From Acetobacter sicerae (lineage in GTDB: Bacteria; Pseudomonadota; Alphaproteobacteria; Acetobacterales; Acetobacteraceae): 64,000 nucleotides of DNA. Of the stretch, positions 46,446-55,328 are shown one piece after another; position 1 is the stretch's first letter, and each line of letters starts with the position of its first letter. Both the position numbers and the translations under genes were made by a program. The stretch is from contig NZ_JAAABN010000004.1 in assembly GCF_011516765.1 (NCBI RefSeq), positions 236,673 through 300,672 on the forward strand, in the 5' to 3' direction. A model generated the notes under the pieces. It saw only the letters and a program-made list of their open reading frames with translations, did no database searches and was not told the origin of the DNA.

Positions 46446-47036
46446 TTACATGACCGCAGGATTTGTTACCACAGGGCGACTGCCGAAATGTTTGCGGCGC
46501 TCCTCAACCTCGTGACGCAGAGCCATTGCCTGCTGACGCAGACGATCACTCTCAGGCAGTTCACCCATCATCCAGGCTTCAAGCTGACGACGTGCACGGA
46601 AAACGCGACTTTTGGCCGTTCCCACCGCGCAACCGGTCGCTTCAGCAAGCTCCTGATAGCTCATACCCTGCAGCACAACCATGACCAGCGCCTCACGCTG
46701 ATCAGCAGGCAGGCGGGCAAGCGCAAAACTCAGATCCTTTACCGCCAGACGATCCTCATGGTCCGCCTTGGTGGACAGCATGTCGCCCGGAAGATCATCG
46801 ATATCCGTCGTTGCTCTGCGCTTGCGCAGATCCGAGATGAAGCGATTCCGCAGGATCCGATGCATCCATGCCGCGAAGTTTGTTCCGGGAATAAAGCTGT
46901 CACGGGCTCCAAGTGCGTTACACACGGCATCCTGCACCAGATCTTCCGCCTGGGCACGATTTCTGGTGAGAGCAAGAGCCTGCACACGGAGCTTCGGCAG
47001 GATAGCAACGATCTGGGTCTGGAAGGTATCAGCCAT
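46446..47036 (-). CDS. ecfG: General stress response ECF sigma factor EcfG
   Basis: The 196-residue ECF sigma factor has region 2 (QAEDLVQDAVCNAL, TNFAAWMHRILRNRFISDLRK) and region 4 (LPADQREALVMVVLQGMSYQELAEATGCAVGTAKSRVFRARRQL). The association with nepR and a HisKA_2 kinase makes it EcfG. A ribosome site AGGGG lies about 8 bases before ATG 47036. A GGAAC-N17-CATTG element upstream suggests autoregulation. The response regulator phyR is not in this window. Confidence 0.92.
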   Translation of the reverse strand: MADTFQTQIVAILPKLRVQALALTRNRAQAEDLVQDAVCNALGARDSFIPGTNFAAWMHRILRNRFISDLRKRRATTDIDDLPGDMLSTKADHEDRLAVKDLSFALARLPADQREALVMVVLQGMSYQELAEATGCAVGTAKSRVFRARRQLEAWMMGELPESDRLRQQAMALRHEVEERRKHFGSRPVVTNPAVM

Positions 47037-47061
47037 CTTTTTTCCCCTATTCTTATGGGAT

Positions 47062-47088
47062 CAATGAATGGCGACACTCATTCGTTCC
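47062..47088 (-). promoter_or_regulatory. Possible EcfG-dependent promoter of ecfG
   Basis: On the minus strand GGAAC (47084-47088) is 17 bases from CATTG (47062-47066), 26 bases before ecfG. The -35 is exact for the EcfG consensus GGAAC-N16/17-CGTT; the -10 has one mismatch. Confidence 0.45.
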
Positions 47089-47114
47089 ATCAGACAGAGA
47101 TTTTTTCGATCACG

Positions 47115-47150
47115 AGAAAGCGAGGTCTGCTTTATCGGGATGCAGACCTC
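47115..47150 (-). terminator. Terminator after oprB
   Basis: GAGGTCTGC (47122-47130) and GCAGACCTC (47142-47150) form a perfect 9-bp stem followed on the minus strand by CTTTCT. It separates oprB from ecfG. Confidence 0.72.
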
Positions 47151-47220
47151 ATTATCCCTGTTTTCATAACGCCGCTCATGGCGACAAGTTTTCGAAACAG
47201 ACTTTTCGTCGCAAAAAAGA

Positions 47221-48783
47221 TCAGAGCGTGAAGCTGAACGCCGAACTGAAAACAGCAGCATTCTTGAAGACCGTGCTTCCGCCGGGGCGCTGGATATACT
47301 GAAAATCAGGCTGCACGCTGATGCCCGGGACGACCTGAATCGTATAGAAAAATTCATAGATATTTTCATGAGACTGGATGCCGTAAGGCACGCCGAAATT
47401 CGCCCCCTGGAACGGCAGCCCCGCAGCCTGCGACGCTTCCTGCTGCCTGATGGCCGAACGGCTGAACTGCGCCCACTGGAACGCGAACCCGACCATGTCT
47501 TTTGGCCTGTTCCACCAGTAACCAGTATCCATGATCACGCCGACAAGGTGATTTTTCATCGCCGAGGTCTGACCCGAGGCGTAGCTGTACTGCCCACCGA
47601 TGATAAAGCCATTCATTGGCCCGTCACCATGACGCACCAGCATCTGATCGATCATGACCCACATGGAGGTCTGCCCACTCTGACGCCGCGCGGGCTGTCC
47701 CGACGTCACCCAGGCATGACCGTAGATATCTCTATAAAGGTCATCGTATTTTGAATTGTCATACATCGCGCCAACCTTGTAGTGGCCGATCAGATGATCT
47801 TTTCCGAACTCCGGAATCCAGCCCAGCTCAACTTCGGTCGAAAGTTTTCCAAGCCCTGGCTGCGCCCATGCCCAGCCGGAAATGCCGCCGTTATAGGCAT
47901 GGGGAGACACCGCAAAAAGACCGCCCATGACGTAGAAATGCTTCGTCGGCATCAGACGCAGCACAGTACCGATGTTTCCCGACGGCCAGTCACGACCACC
48001 ATTCAGGTATTTTGTCGGCGTGACGTTACCGCACATCCACACATTCATGAATGAGCAGCCCCAGGGAGAGTTGTTGAAGAACGTCCCTGTCGGAATCCAG
48101 CCCATCGCCAGATCAACCTTGTTGTGGTACATCGACTTTTCAAAATAAGCCCATACCAGATGGGCCACGACGTTACCACGCGCACCGTAAATCTGCTGCA
48201 CCTGGTTGCCATTATCACCAAACTCGGCGCTCAGGTTTCTTCCGTGACCGTTGACCGCCAGCATGTGCAGCCAGAAATTGTCAGACCAGTGACCAGCATT
48301 CAGAATCTTCTGCCAGTCGATATCCAGAGTGACGCCGACCTGTCCGGCATCCGTCACTGTCTGCTTCTTGCCGCCGATGGGATTGCCTGAAAGACTCTCA
48401 TACACGTTTACGGCAACGTAAACGCCGTGCTTCTGGAGCCACGGCTGCACGCCGCCCCAGTCACCAAAAAGATGGGTGGTGCCATAGGGCGGACCAAATG
48501 AAGGCGGTCCGTAGGGAGACTGAAGAAAGCCCGGGATCGACTGATAAAGCGGCACGATCTGCTGATCCTCGCCATACATGGGAGGATTCGAGACATCCGG
48601 CGAAGGATCGGAAAATACGCTGCCTTTCTGGGGCTGGTTTGTCTGGTGCGTATACGGCGATCGCGCCGAGGCGCTCCCAACAAAACCGGTAGCCAAAAAG
48701 CACGCAAGCACTCCTGCGACAGCCTTGCGGATATCGAAATGAAGTATTTGGGTGACTTTCAACATAACGGTCTGCCGGGACAT
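47221..48783 (-). CDS. oprB: OprB-family carbohydrate-selective porin
   Basis: The 520-residue outer-membrane protein has a signal peptide (VAGVLACFLATGFVGSASA) and an OprB domain with the usual aromatic motifs (FGDWGGVQPWLQKHGVYV, TGTFFNNSPWGCSF). OprB porins pass glucose and other sugars; in acetic acid bacteria they support periplasmic oxidation of sugars and alcohols. It is a single gene with a terminator downstream and a 16-bp tandem repeat in its leader. Confidence 0.93.
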   Translation of the reverse strand: MSRQTVMLKVTQILHFDIRKAVAGVLACFLATGFVGSASARSPYTHQTNQPQKGSVFSDPSPDVSNPPMYGEDQQIVPLYQSIPGFLQSPYGPPSFGPPYGTTHLFGDWGGVQPWLQKHGVYVAVNVYESLSGNPIGGKKQTVTDAGQVGVTLDIDWQKILNAGHWSDNFWLHMLAVNGHGRNLSAEFGDNGNQVQQIYGARGNVVAHLVWAYFEKSMYHNKVDLAMGWIPTGTFFNNSPWGCSFMNVWMCGNVTPTKYLNGGRDWPSGNIGTVLRLMPTKHFYVMGGLFAVSPHAYNGGISGWAWAQPGLGKLSTEVELGWIPEFGKDHLIGHYKVGAMYDNSKYDDLYRDIYGHAWVTSGQPARRQSGQTSMWVMIDQMLVRHGDGPMNGFIIGGQYSYASGQTSAMKNHLVGVIMDTGYWWNRPKDMVGFAFQWAQFSRSAIRQQEASQAAGLPFQGANFGVPYGIQSHENIYEFFYTIQVVPGISVQPDFQYIQRPGGSTVFKNAAVFSSAFSFTL

Positions 48784-49199
48784 AATTTTTCCTTGTTAGG
48801 GCGTAGCTGCTCCGCCACAAAACGTGACAAAACATTTCCACACAAAAACATTTCCGTAGGGAGGCTCAGCAAGAGTCCATAAAGCGCCTGTTTTTATCTG
48901 TGTAGTGCCCAGAGAAGAAGTGTTGGCACTGTGTCTTAAGTGTCACGCAGGTTTCGGAGCTCCCGTCAGCGGCCAGACATGCTGAAAACTCAACGGAACA
49001 TGGCCGGAACAGATAAAACAACCCGTCAGATGGTAAAAAAAACGTTTCCAGCCAGAGCGCTATAAAACCCCAAAAACATGACTTTTTTATATATTATTTG
49101 CTACAAATGAACCAATACGGACGGTATCAGGGGAATTCAGCATTCTTTTTCATGTCCCAAGGTTGACTTCTTCCATCAACGATACGACCGGGCAAAAGT
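48784..49199. other. 416-bp intergenic region upstream of oprB
   Basis: This region is the oprB leader on the minus strand and the flank of cobU. It has a tandem repeat near the oprB start, a GTGCC-N13-14-GGCAC hairpin around 48905-48928 and an AT-rich tract about 49075-49120. No credible gene or known RNA was found. Confidence 0.5.
48824..48855. repeat. Two tandem 16-bp repeats in the oprB leader
   Basis: GTGACAAAACATTTCC (48824-48839) is directly followed by ACACAAAAACATTTCC (48840-48855); the last 11 bases are identical. They lie 40-70 bases before the oprB start and may bind a regulator. Confidence 0.5.
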
Positions 49200-49721
49200 T
49201 CACTCATCCTTTTCACCAGAAATATCTTTGATAACACACGGAATTCCCGCCACACTTAACACGACTTTCTGCGCCAGCCCGGCAATTGCCTGATGCAGCC
49301 AGCCCGCCTCATCCCTGAAACGGCGCGCCAGCGCATTCTCCGGCACAATGCCTAAACCAACCTCATTACCGACCAGCACTGTCAGCGCCTTGCGACGGGA
49401 AAGCACCTCCAGAAGCTGCTCTTTCGCAACCGAAATGTCCCGCTCCTCCATCAGAAGATTTGTCAGCCAGAGCGTCAGACAGTCGACCAGAACCGGCGCA
49501 TCACCCGCAGCCGCCAGCGCGTCTGCGAGTTCCAGCGGCTCTTCAATCGTACGCCAGCCTTCTCCACGATCCGCCTGATGGCGAACGATACGCTCCTGCA
49601 TCTCGGCGTCCCAGGCACGCCCCGTGGCCAGATAGACCCATGGCGCGGGAAATTGTTTCACCACGCTCTCGGCGTAACGACTTTTGCCGGACCGGACGCC
49701 ACCCAGAACCAGTTCAATCAT
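49200..49721 (-). CDS. cobU: Bifunctional adenosylcobinamide kinase/guanylyltransferase
   Basis: CobU phosphorylates adenosylcobinamide and then attaches GMP, preparing it for the lower ligand. The 173-residue protein has the P-loop GGVRSGKSRYAE, GEGWRTIEEPLELADAL, the VDCLTLWLTNLL segment and GNEVGLGIVPENALARRFRDEAG. It is divergent from cobT. Together with CobT, CobS and CobC it covers nucleotide-loop assembly, so the cell can make or salvage cobalamin from cobinamide. Confidence 0.96.
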   Translation of the reverse strand: MIELVLGGVRSGKSRYAESVVKQFPAPWVYLATGRAWDAEMQERIVRHQADRGEGWRTIEEPLELADALAAAGDAPVLVDCLTLWLTNLLMEERDISVAKEQLLEVLSRRKALTVLVGNEVGLGIVPENALARRFRDEAGWLHQAIAGLAQKVVLSVAGIPCVIKDISGEKDE

Positions 49722-49744
49722 TGCCCTTACCCTCCGAAAACGGC

Positions 49745-50770
49745 ATGTCTCTGTCCATGAGCACGCCCCCTTTTACAGACATGGACAGTCTGCGCGCCCT
49801 GTGCCGCGAACCCGTATCCAGCGATCCTCTCGCCATAAACCAGATTGCCGAACGTGAGGCCACACTCACCAAACCGGCTGGCAGTCTCGGACGGCTGGAG
49901 GAACTGACGTCATGGCTTGGCGCATGGCAACGGCGAAGCACGCCCCGTCTTGAGCGCGTCCAGACAATCATCTTCGCAGGCAATCACGGCGTCGCGGCGC
50001 AGGGCGTGTCGGCATGGCCGTCAGATGTGACCGCCCTGATGGTGCAGAATTTCCATAACGGCGGTGCAGCCATCAACCAGCTTTCCCGGTATGCGGACAC
50101 CACTCTGACCGTAGAAACGCTGGAAGATCTTCGGCCGACGGAGGATTTCACGCAGACCGCCGCCATGAACGACGAAACCTTTCTGCGCACGCTCATGCGC
50201 GGCTTCAATGCCGTTTCCCCGGAAACCGATCTGCTCTGTCTGGGTGAAATGGGTATCGGCAACACCACACCCGCAGCCGCACTTTCGGCAGCGCTCTTCG
50301 GTGGCGATGGAAAAGAATGGGCCGGACGGGGCGCGGGCAATGACGATGAGGCGATGGCGCGAAAAATTTCCGCCATCGATCGAGCGCTGGAACTCCATCG
50401 CGCCTCTCTGACCGACCCGCTTCAGGTTGCCCGACGACTGGGAGGGCATGAACTCGCCGCCATCATGGGAGCCGTCATCGCTGCGCGGGTCCACGGTATT
50501 CCGGTGCTTCTGGACGGTTTCGTCTGCACGGCCGCGGTCGCTCCCCTCCATGTTCTGCATCCTGAAGGATTGACGCACTGCCGGATCGCGCATTGCTCCG
50601 CCGAGCCCGGCCACACACGTCTGGCGGCCTTTCTGGAACAAAAGCCTCTTCTGGATTTCGGACTTCGTCTGGGCGAAGCGTCCGGCTCCACCCTTGCTGT
50701 GCCGTTGCTCCGGGCTGCGCTCGCCTGCCATACCGGCATGCACACCTTTGCCGAGGCCGGGATTGGCTGA
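49745..50770 (+). CDS. cobT: Nicotinate-nucleotide-dimethylbenzimidazole phosphoribosyltransferase
   Basis: CobT makes alpha-ribazole phosphate from nicotinate mononucleotide and dimethylbenzimidazole. The 341-residue protein has PAGSLGRLEELTSWLGAW, FAGNHGVAAQGVS, the catalytic-region GEMGIGNTTPAAAL and VLLDGFVCTAA. Several Mets are in frame (49745, 49757, 49781) and none has a clear ribosome site. It is divergent from cobU by 23 bases and overlaps the cobS start. Confidence 0.95.
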   Translation: MSLSMSTPPFTDMDSLRALCREPVSSDPLAINQIAEREATLTKPAGSLGRLEELTSWLGAWQRRSTPRLERVQTIIFAGNHGVAAQGVSAWPSDVTALMVQNFHNGGAAINQLSRYADTTLTVETLEDLRPTEDFTQTAAMNDETFLRTLMRGFNAVSPETDLLCLGEMGIGNTTPAAALSAALFGGDGKEWAGRGAGNDDEAMARKISAIDRALELHRASLTDPLQVARRLGGHELAAIMGAVIAARVHGIPVLLDGFVCTAAVAPLHVLHPEGLTHCRIAHCSAEPGHTRLAAFLEQKPLLDFGLRLGEASGSTLAVPLLRAALACHTGMHTFAEAGIG

Positions 50771-51545
50771 TAATCACAACAGATCAGTTTCGGGACGTAT
50801 CGCCGCAGATTTTCTTGCCGCTCTCGGCTTGTTCACCCGCCTGCCTCTGCAATGGCTCGCAAAACACGCAGGAGAGGTCGATCTTCGCCGCTCAATCTGG
50901 GTCTGGCCGCTTACCGGCGGCCTGATCGGCGGCCTGACAGCGTGCGCCATGTGGCTTGGCTCTGCCGCACATCTTCCGCCTGCTGTTTCGGCCATCTGCG
51001 CCGTGATGGTGCAACTGCTCATCACAGGCGGCCTGCATGAAGACGGCCTTGCGGACTGTGCGGACGGATTGGTCGGCGGCAGAACGCCGGAGCGCCGTCT
51101 GGAAATCATGCGGGACAGCCGCATCGGCTCCTATGGGGCCTTGGCGTTAGGCACTGCTGTTGCGCTCCGCTGCGCCTGTATTGCCTCCTTGCCAGTATCC
51201 TGTCTGTTCCCATCACTGATTCTGGCAGGCAGTCTCTCGCGGGCGGCCATGCTTCTGGAACTGAAACGGGGAAAGCCTGCGCGACAGGATGGACTGGCCA
51301 GCGCCCTGTTTCCTCTTCCGCCCCGTTCTTTGGCGCTTGCGCTCCTTACTCCGCTGTTACTGGCGCTGCTGCTACTGCCGGCCAACGAAATCATTGCGCC
51401 TTTCGCAGCAGCGCTTCTGACGATCATTCTGATGCATCGCTTCAGCATGAAAAAAATTGGCGGCTTTACAGGCGATATTCTTGGAGCAGAGGCCGTGCTT
51501 GCGGAACTCGCTGTCCTTGTCACGCTGACGTCTCTCAATGGATAA
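50763..51545 (+). CDS. cobS: Adenosylcobinamide-GDP ribazoletransferase (cobalamin synthase)
   Basis: CobS joins adenosylcobinamide-GDP to alpha-ribazole in the inner membrane, the last step but one. The 260-residue product has several hydrophobic helices and the acidic motif GGLHEDGLADCADGLVGG, plus MRDSRIGSYG. I choose TTG 50763 because it gives the family length, overlaps the cobT stop by 8 bases and has GAGG upstream; an ATG at 50694 lies inside cobT. Confidence 0.92.
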   Translation: MADNHNRSVSGRIAADFLAALGLFTRLPLQWLAKHAGEVDLRRSIWVWPLTGGLIGGLTACAMWLGSAAHLPPAVSAICAVMVQLLITGGLHEDGLADCADGLVGGRTPERRLEIMRDSRIGSYGALALGTAVALRCACIASLPVSCLFPSLILAGSLSRAAMLLELKRGKPARQDGLASALFPLPPRSLALALLTPLLLALLLLPANEIIAPFAAALLTIILMHRFSMKKIGGFTGDILGAEAVLAELAVLVTLTSLNG

Positions 51546-51644
51546 AATCACAGACCATTCTATAGAAAATTCAAAAATCTTTAGTTTGTGATGATATGTG
51601 TCCGCTCAGTCCCAAACGCCACAAAGAAAAACCGTCCCTTTGAT

Positions 51645-51675
51645 CCCGTTTTATAAAAAGCCTTTATAAAACGGG
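51645..51675. terminator. Perfect 31-bp palindrome between convergent cobS and cobC
   Basis: CCCGTTTTATAAA (51645-51657), a 5-base loop and TTTATAAAACGGG (51663-51675) form a 13-bp perfect stem. It overlaps the last codons of cobC and can act as a two-way terminator. Confidence 0.72.
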
Positions 51676-52191
51676 TCTTATCGATCCCAACGGCATCGCC
51701 GCAACAGCCAGATCGATGTTTTTTCCCGAAACAAGCGCCTCCAGAACACGCAGAGGGCCTCCGTGCGAGAGGACTACACAGGACGATCCCGCATTAGTCT
51801 CGTTCCAGAAAGCCGTGACTCGAGCAATCAACTCCTGACCGCTCTCCCCCTGTGGAGGCACAAATCCAAGCAGGTCAGCCGCCCATTCATCAAGAGCGTT
51901 CCGGGGAATATTATCCCAGACGCGCATTTCCCAGTTTCCGAAACTGATCTCTTTGAGACGCGCATCCAGACGCAATTCACAATGCGTGCGTGTCGCCACC
52001 CATTCAGCGGGAATACGACAGCGCGCCAGAGGGGACGCCACCAGTCTTCGAATACCGGCTGTCTGTATGTAATCAGCCAGTTGAGAGGCAAAAAACTCCC
52101 AACCGGCGGCAAGCCCCACGTCAGACTGACCGTAACAGGTGCCCGGGGATACCTCGACTGGAGGGTGTCGTGCGAGGCATCGGATGGTCAC
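51664..52191 (-). CDS. cobC: Alpha-ribazole phosphatase-like histidine phosphatase
   Basis: The 175-residue protein belongs to the phosphoglycerate mutase-like family. The catalytic region ARHPPVEVSPGTCYGQSDV has the RH pair, and the rest fits CobC (SPLARCRIPAEW, KEISFGNWEMRVWDNIPR, VVLSHGGPLRVLEALV with the second catalytic His). CobC removes phosphate from alpha-ribazole phosphate before CobS acts. The start is GTG 52191. Location next to cobS supports this role. Confidence 0.88.
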   Translation of the reverse strand: MTIRCLARHPPVEVSPGTCYGQSDVGLAAGWEFFASQLADYIQTAGIRRLVASPLARCRIPAEWVATRTHCELRLDARLKEISFGNWEMRVWDNIPRNALDEWAADLLGFVPPQGESGQELIARVTAFWNETNAGSSCVVLSHGGPLRVLEALVSGKNIDLAVAAMPLGSIRPVL

Positions 52192-52215
52192 GGGGGCTGT
52201 CGATCTGCCTCTCTA

Positions 52216-52617
52216 TCAAATCCGGGACAGAGGCATTTCGAAATGATGGTCGGGCTTGTCGCCCACCATCGACAGGATACCAAAATTGTCTGAAACGAGC
52301 TTGAAAGAGACCGTTACATTATTCTGGGTTCCGCTCCATTCATCATTGCTTTTCTGGGACAGAGAGAAGCTGGGCTGACCGGATTTCTGCAGATTCTGCG
52401 GCAGTTTCACAACAAGACGGCTTGCCGGCCCCGCTGCCCGATTGGCGACAAATGTCACGACGGTGCCCATGGAGGACCAGTCTCCTGCAAAAAACGATGC
52501 AGAATGAACGGTTTTTGCAGAGGTCTCGGATTGCGGCGCTGCATGCGCCGGCACAGACATCCCAAAGGAGAGACCAGAGATAACTGCCGAGCAGACAACG
52601 GCAAAACGTAAGCGCAT
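52216..52617 (-). CDS. Secreted hypothetical protein
   Basis: The 133-residue product has a Sec signal peptide (residues 1-27, cleavage at AHA). The mature domain is Ser/Val-rich with beta-strand character (SSMGTVVTFVANRA, NNVTVSFKLVSDNFG). No family recognised. It is 24 bases from cobC on the same strand but is not a clear functional partner. Confidence 0.7.
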   Translation of the reverse strand: MRLRFAVVCSAVISGLSFGMSVPAHAAPQSETSAKTVHSASFFAGDWSSMGTVVTFVANRAAGPASRLVVKLPQNLQKSGQPSFSLSQKSNDEWSGTQNNVTVSFKLVSDNFGILSMVGDKPDHHFEMPLSRI

Positions 52618-52957
52618 GATGGTATATCCTTGTTTGCCCGGACATCAAAAAACAAACAGGTTTCTCCAGATATCCCGACCTGACACAGTTCACACCCAGA
52701 GATGTGCCTTACCTCCCCCTCTACGTCTACCCTGCTCAGCGCAGACGGTCCTTTCAGCAAATGCACACCGACAGGTCAGAAAACGCACGGAAGGGGCATG
52801 TCATATACATGTGCCGGGTCATTTCAGACTCGCTCTGCTTTTCCCGTTTTCTGACGGCACGTGACCACAGAAATCCTGACTATCCTGCCGAAGGATCAAC
52901 GCGACATTTCGGCACGAATGGCCTGTTTTTCCATGATTCCGTGCTTACCGTCGGAAA

Positions 52958-53425
52958 TCATGGAAGAGAGTGAAACTGCCCCGGCGTGCCCTGATCCGTT
53001 TCCACCCGGGCCGCCACCCTGTCCACACGGAGACTGAACAGTTTCGGCAAGGACGTGTCCGGGTTCGGACAATTTCCGGAATGCTTTTCCATCACGTCAA
53101 TCATTGTTGCCGTCGGAGGGCTGTTTCCATTCACAATGAACAGCAGACAGTCAGGACGATCGCCCGTCATGCCGTTGTGCGTAATCGTCTGGCGCAGATG
53201 CCTTACCAGCGCCGTATCATCAAACCAGCTTGCTGGTTTGAAAGTATACTGGTCGACCAGACGATCCATGAAGCCTGATTTCGCCAGAACAATCATTAGC
53301 AGACTGAGCGGCAGAACCAGTATCAGACGGCGCAGGATATGCTGCTTCAGGGAACGCCCCTTGAAAGGACCACTCGTGAAACGACGCGGGCCTTTCCCTG
53401 AATCCGGTGTCACAGGAGGTGCCAT
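52958..53425 (-). CDS. Membrane-anchored hypothetical protein coupled to zwf
   Basis: The 155-residue product has one membrane helix (LRRLILVLPLSLLMIVLA, about residues 32-49), a basic N-terminus facing the cytosol and a periplasmic domain with two Cys (DCLLFIVNGN, SGNCPNPD). ATG 53425 overlaps the zwf stop (TGATG), so translation is coupled to zwf. Function unknown; no family recognised. Confidence 0.7.
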   Translation of the reverse strand: MAPPVTPDSGKGPRRFTSGPFKGRSLKQHILRRLILVLPLSLLMIVLAKSGFMDRLVDQYTFKPASWFDDTALVRHLRQTITHNGMTGDRPDCLLFIVNGNSPPTATMIDVMEKHSGNCPNPDTSLPKLFSLRVDRVAARVETDQGTPGQFHSLP

Positions 53426-54945
53426 CAAGTATTTTCTTTCCAGACAAAGCCGTCACGCGCCAGCAACTGATCTGACGAGGCCGGTCCCTGCGTCCCGGCA
53501 GGATATGTTTCAAGCGGACGGATGTTCTTTTCCCAGCCGTGGAGAATCGGTTCGATCCACCGCCAGGATGCCTCAACCTCGTCCCGTCGGATAAACAGAA
53601 CCTGATCGCCACGCACGGCGGCCATCAGCAGGTCTTCATAGGAATCCGGGTAACGGGTGTTGAAAGCCTTCACATAATCCACATCCAGCACCGATTCCCG
53701 CAGACGATACTGCTCCGATGCAGGGTCCTTGCTGGCCAGTGACAGGGAAACCCCCTCGTCCGGCTGGATACGCAGCACAAGCTGACTGGGCTCAGGTTTA
53801 TCTGCAAAAATTGCCCATGGCTGTGGACGGAACTGGATGACGACTATCGTTTCCTTTCGGGCCATCCGTTTCCCGGTGCGGATGTAGAACGGCACACCAT
53901 CCCAGCGGGCGGTCCGGATTTCCGCCCTGATGGCAAGATAGGTTTCCGTCGTGCTCGTCGGTGCGCCAAGATCTTCAAGATACCCGGCGACCTGCTTTCC
54001 ATCGACGAGACCCTCGCCATACTGCGCCCGCACCGTATCAGTCGCGATGTCATGATCCGACATCGGTTTCAGAGCCCGCAGAATCTTCAGTTTTTCGTCT
54101 CTGAGATCCATGGCCGAAAAAGCCGTGGGCGGCTCCATCGCAACGAGGCTCAGCACCTGCAACAGGTGATTCTGCACCATGTCACGCAGGGCGCCAGCGC
54201 TATCATAATACGGTCCCCGCTTCCCCACTCCGACCGTTTCAGCAGCGGTAATCTGCACATGCGCAATGGAATCGGTGTTCCACACACGCTCAAGGATGGG
54301 GTTTGCAAAGCGGAGCGCCAGAATATTCTGCACGGTCTGCTTGCCGAGATAGTGGTCTATGCGAAAGATCTGCTCTTCCGTGAAATACAGGCCAACACCG
54401 TCGTTGATCTCGGCTGCCGTAGCCTGATCCGTTCCGATAGGCTTTTCCAGAACGATCCGGCTGCTTTCTGTAATCAGCTTGTTATGAGCAATCGCGTCCG
54501 CAGTCGGGACATAGAGCTTCGGCGCTGTCGCCACATAAAAGACGCGTGGGCGGCCTTTTTCAATGGGTAGCAGGTTGATCAGCCCGGTCCAGTCCGCATC
54601 CTTATCCGACATATCGAGCGAGACATACTGCACGAGCCCCAGAAAATCCTGGATCGTAGCGTCATCATAGGAAGCAGCCGCCACGAAGCCTTTCAGAGCT
54701 TCATGTGCCTTGGCGCGATAATCCTCGACGCTCAGTCCTGAGCGGGCAACGCCGATAATTTTCGTGCTTTTCTCGATCTGCCCACGCCGGAAACACTCAT
54801 AGAAAGCGGGAAGGAGCTTGCGCATGGTCAGATCGCCAGTCGCCCCAACGATCACGAAATCAAAGGCGACAGCTCCCGGAACAGGCTGTTTTCCTTCAGC
54901 CTGAATCGTGCTGGATGAGCCAGTAGCATCCACGCGTTCAGCCAT
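53425..54945 (-). CDS. zwf: Glucose-6-phosphate 1-dehydrogenase
   Basis: Zwf oxidises glucose 6-phosphate to 6-phosphogluconolactone, entry to the pentose phosphate route that dominates in acetic acid bacteria. The protein has FVIVGATGDLTMRKLLPAFY (NAD(P) site), FRIDHYLGKQTVQNIL (catalytic His) and RVEKPIGTD-like (IVLEKPIGTD). ATG 54945 (MAERV) is chosen because GGAG lies 6 bases upstream; ATG 54957 and 54993 are in frame. The 506 residues match the family. Confidence 0.96.
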   Translation of the reverse strand: MAERVDATGSSSTIQAEGKQPVPGAVAFDFVIVGATGDLTMRKLLPAFYECFRRGQIEKSTKIIGVARSGLSVEDYRAKAHEALKGFVAAASYDDATIQDFLGLVQYVSLDMSDKDADWTGLINLLPIEKGRPRVFYVATAPKLYVPTADAIAHNKLITESSRIVLEKPIGTDQATAAEINDGVGLYFTEEQIFRIDHYLGKQTVQNILALRFANPILERVWNTDSIAHVQITAAETVGVGKRGPYYDSAGALRDMVQNHLLQVLSLVAMEPPTAFSAMDLRDEKLKILRALKPMSDHDIATDTVRAQYGEGLVDGKQVAGYLEDLGAPTSTTETYLAIRAEIRTARWDGVPFYIRTGKRMARKETIVVIQFRPQPWAIFADKPEPSQLVLRIQPDEGVSLSLASKDPASEQYRLRESVLDVDYVKAFNTRYPDSYEDLLMAAVRGDQVLFIRRDEVEASWRWIEPILHGWEKNIRPLETYPAGTQGPASSDQLLARDGFVWKENT

Positions 54946-55328
54946 CCCGTTCTCCATTATATTCCGCCATCCATGATGTGTTCTCCCGTGCATTCAGGAG
55001 AACAACAAGCCAGCCCTTCACAGGTTCAGTCACAAGGACTGATTGGCCCCAGATTGACCAGCAAATCACGACGAAAGCAATCCGTCGGAGGCCTCGGGAC
55101 ACCCCATGCACGCCTCTCCCATGGGATCACAGTCCTGCCGCAGGACAGGATTTTCAGACTACCCCGAACATCCTTGCATTATTTTTTCTTTTTAAAACAT
55201 TTAGTTATATGGAAACACCCCCTGCCCTGCCATAATTACGGGCTACCGTCCCTTGCTGACAAACCATATAAGGGCCGCTATCTGCGGCTATTCAGTCGCT
55301 TCGATCCACTGAAACTCTCGAGGAAATC
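54946..55328. other. 383-bp intergenic region between zwf and the GapR gene
   Basis: The region holds the divergent leaders of zwf (minus) and gapR (plus). A small hairpin GTCCTG-N3-CAGGAC lies at 55132-55146, and an AT-rich stretch at 55168-55205. No clear consensus promoter or known RNA was identified. Confidence 0.45.

Noticed and set aside
49722..49744. Cobalamin riboswitch upstream of cobU/cobT
   Set aside because: The divergent gap is only 23 bases and no B12 box was seen near the cob genes.
50694..50762. Longer cobS starting at ATG 50694
   Set aside because: It would overlap cobT by 77 bases and add residues unlike the family; TTG 50763 fits better.
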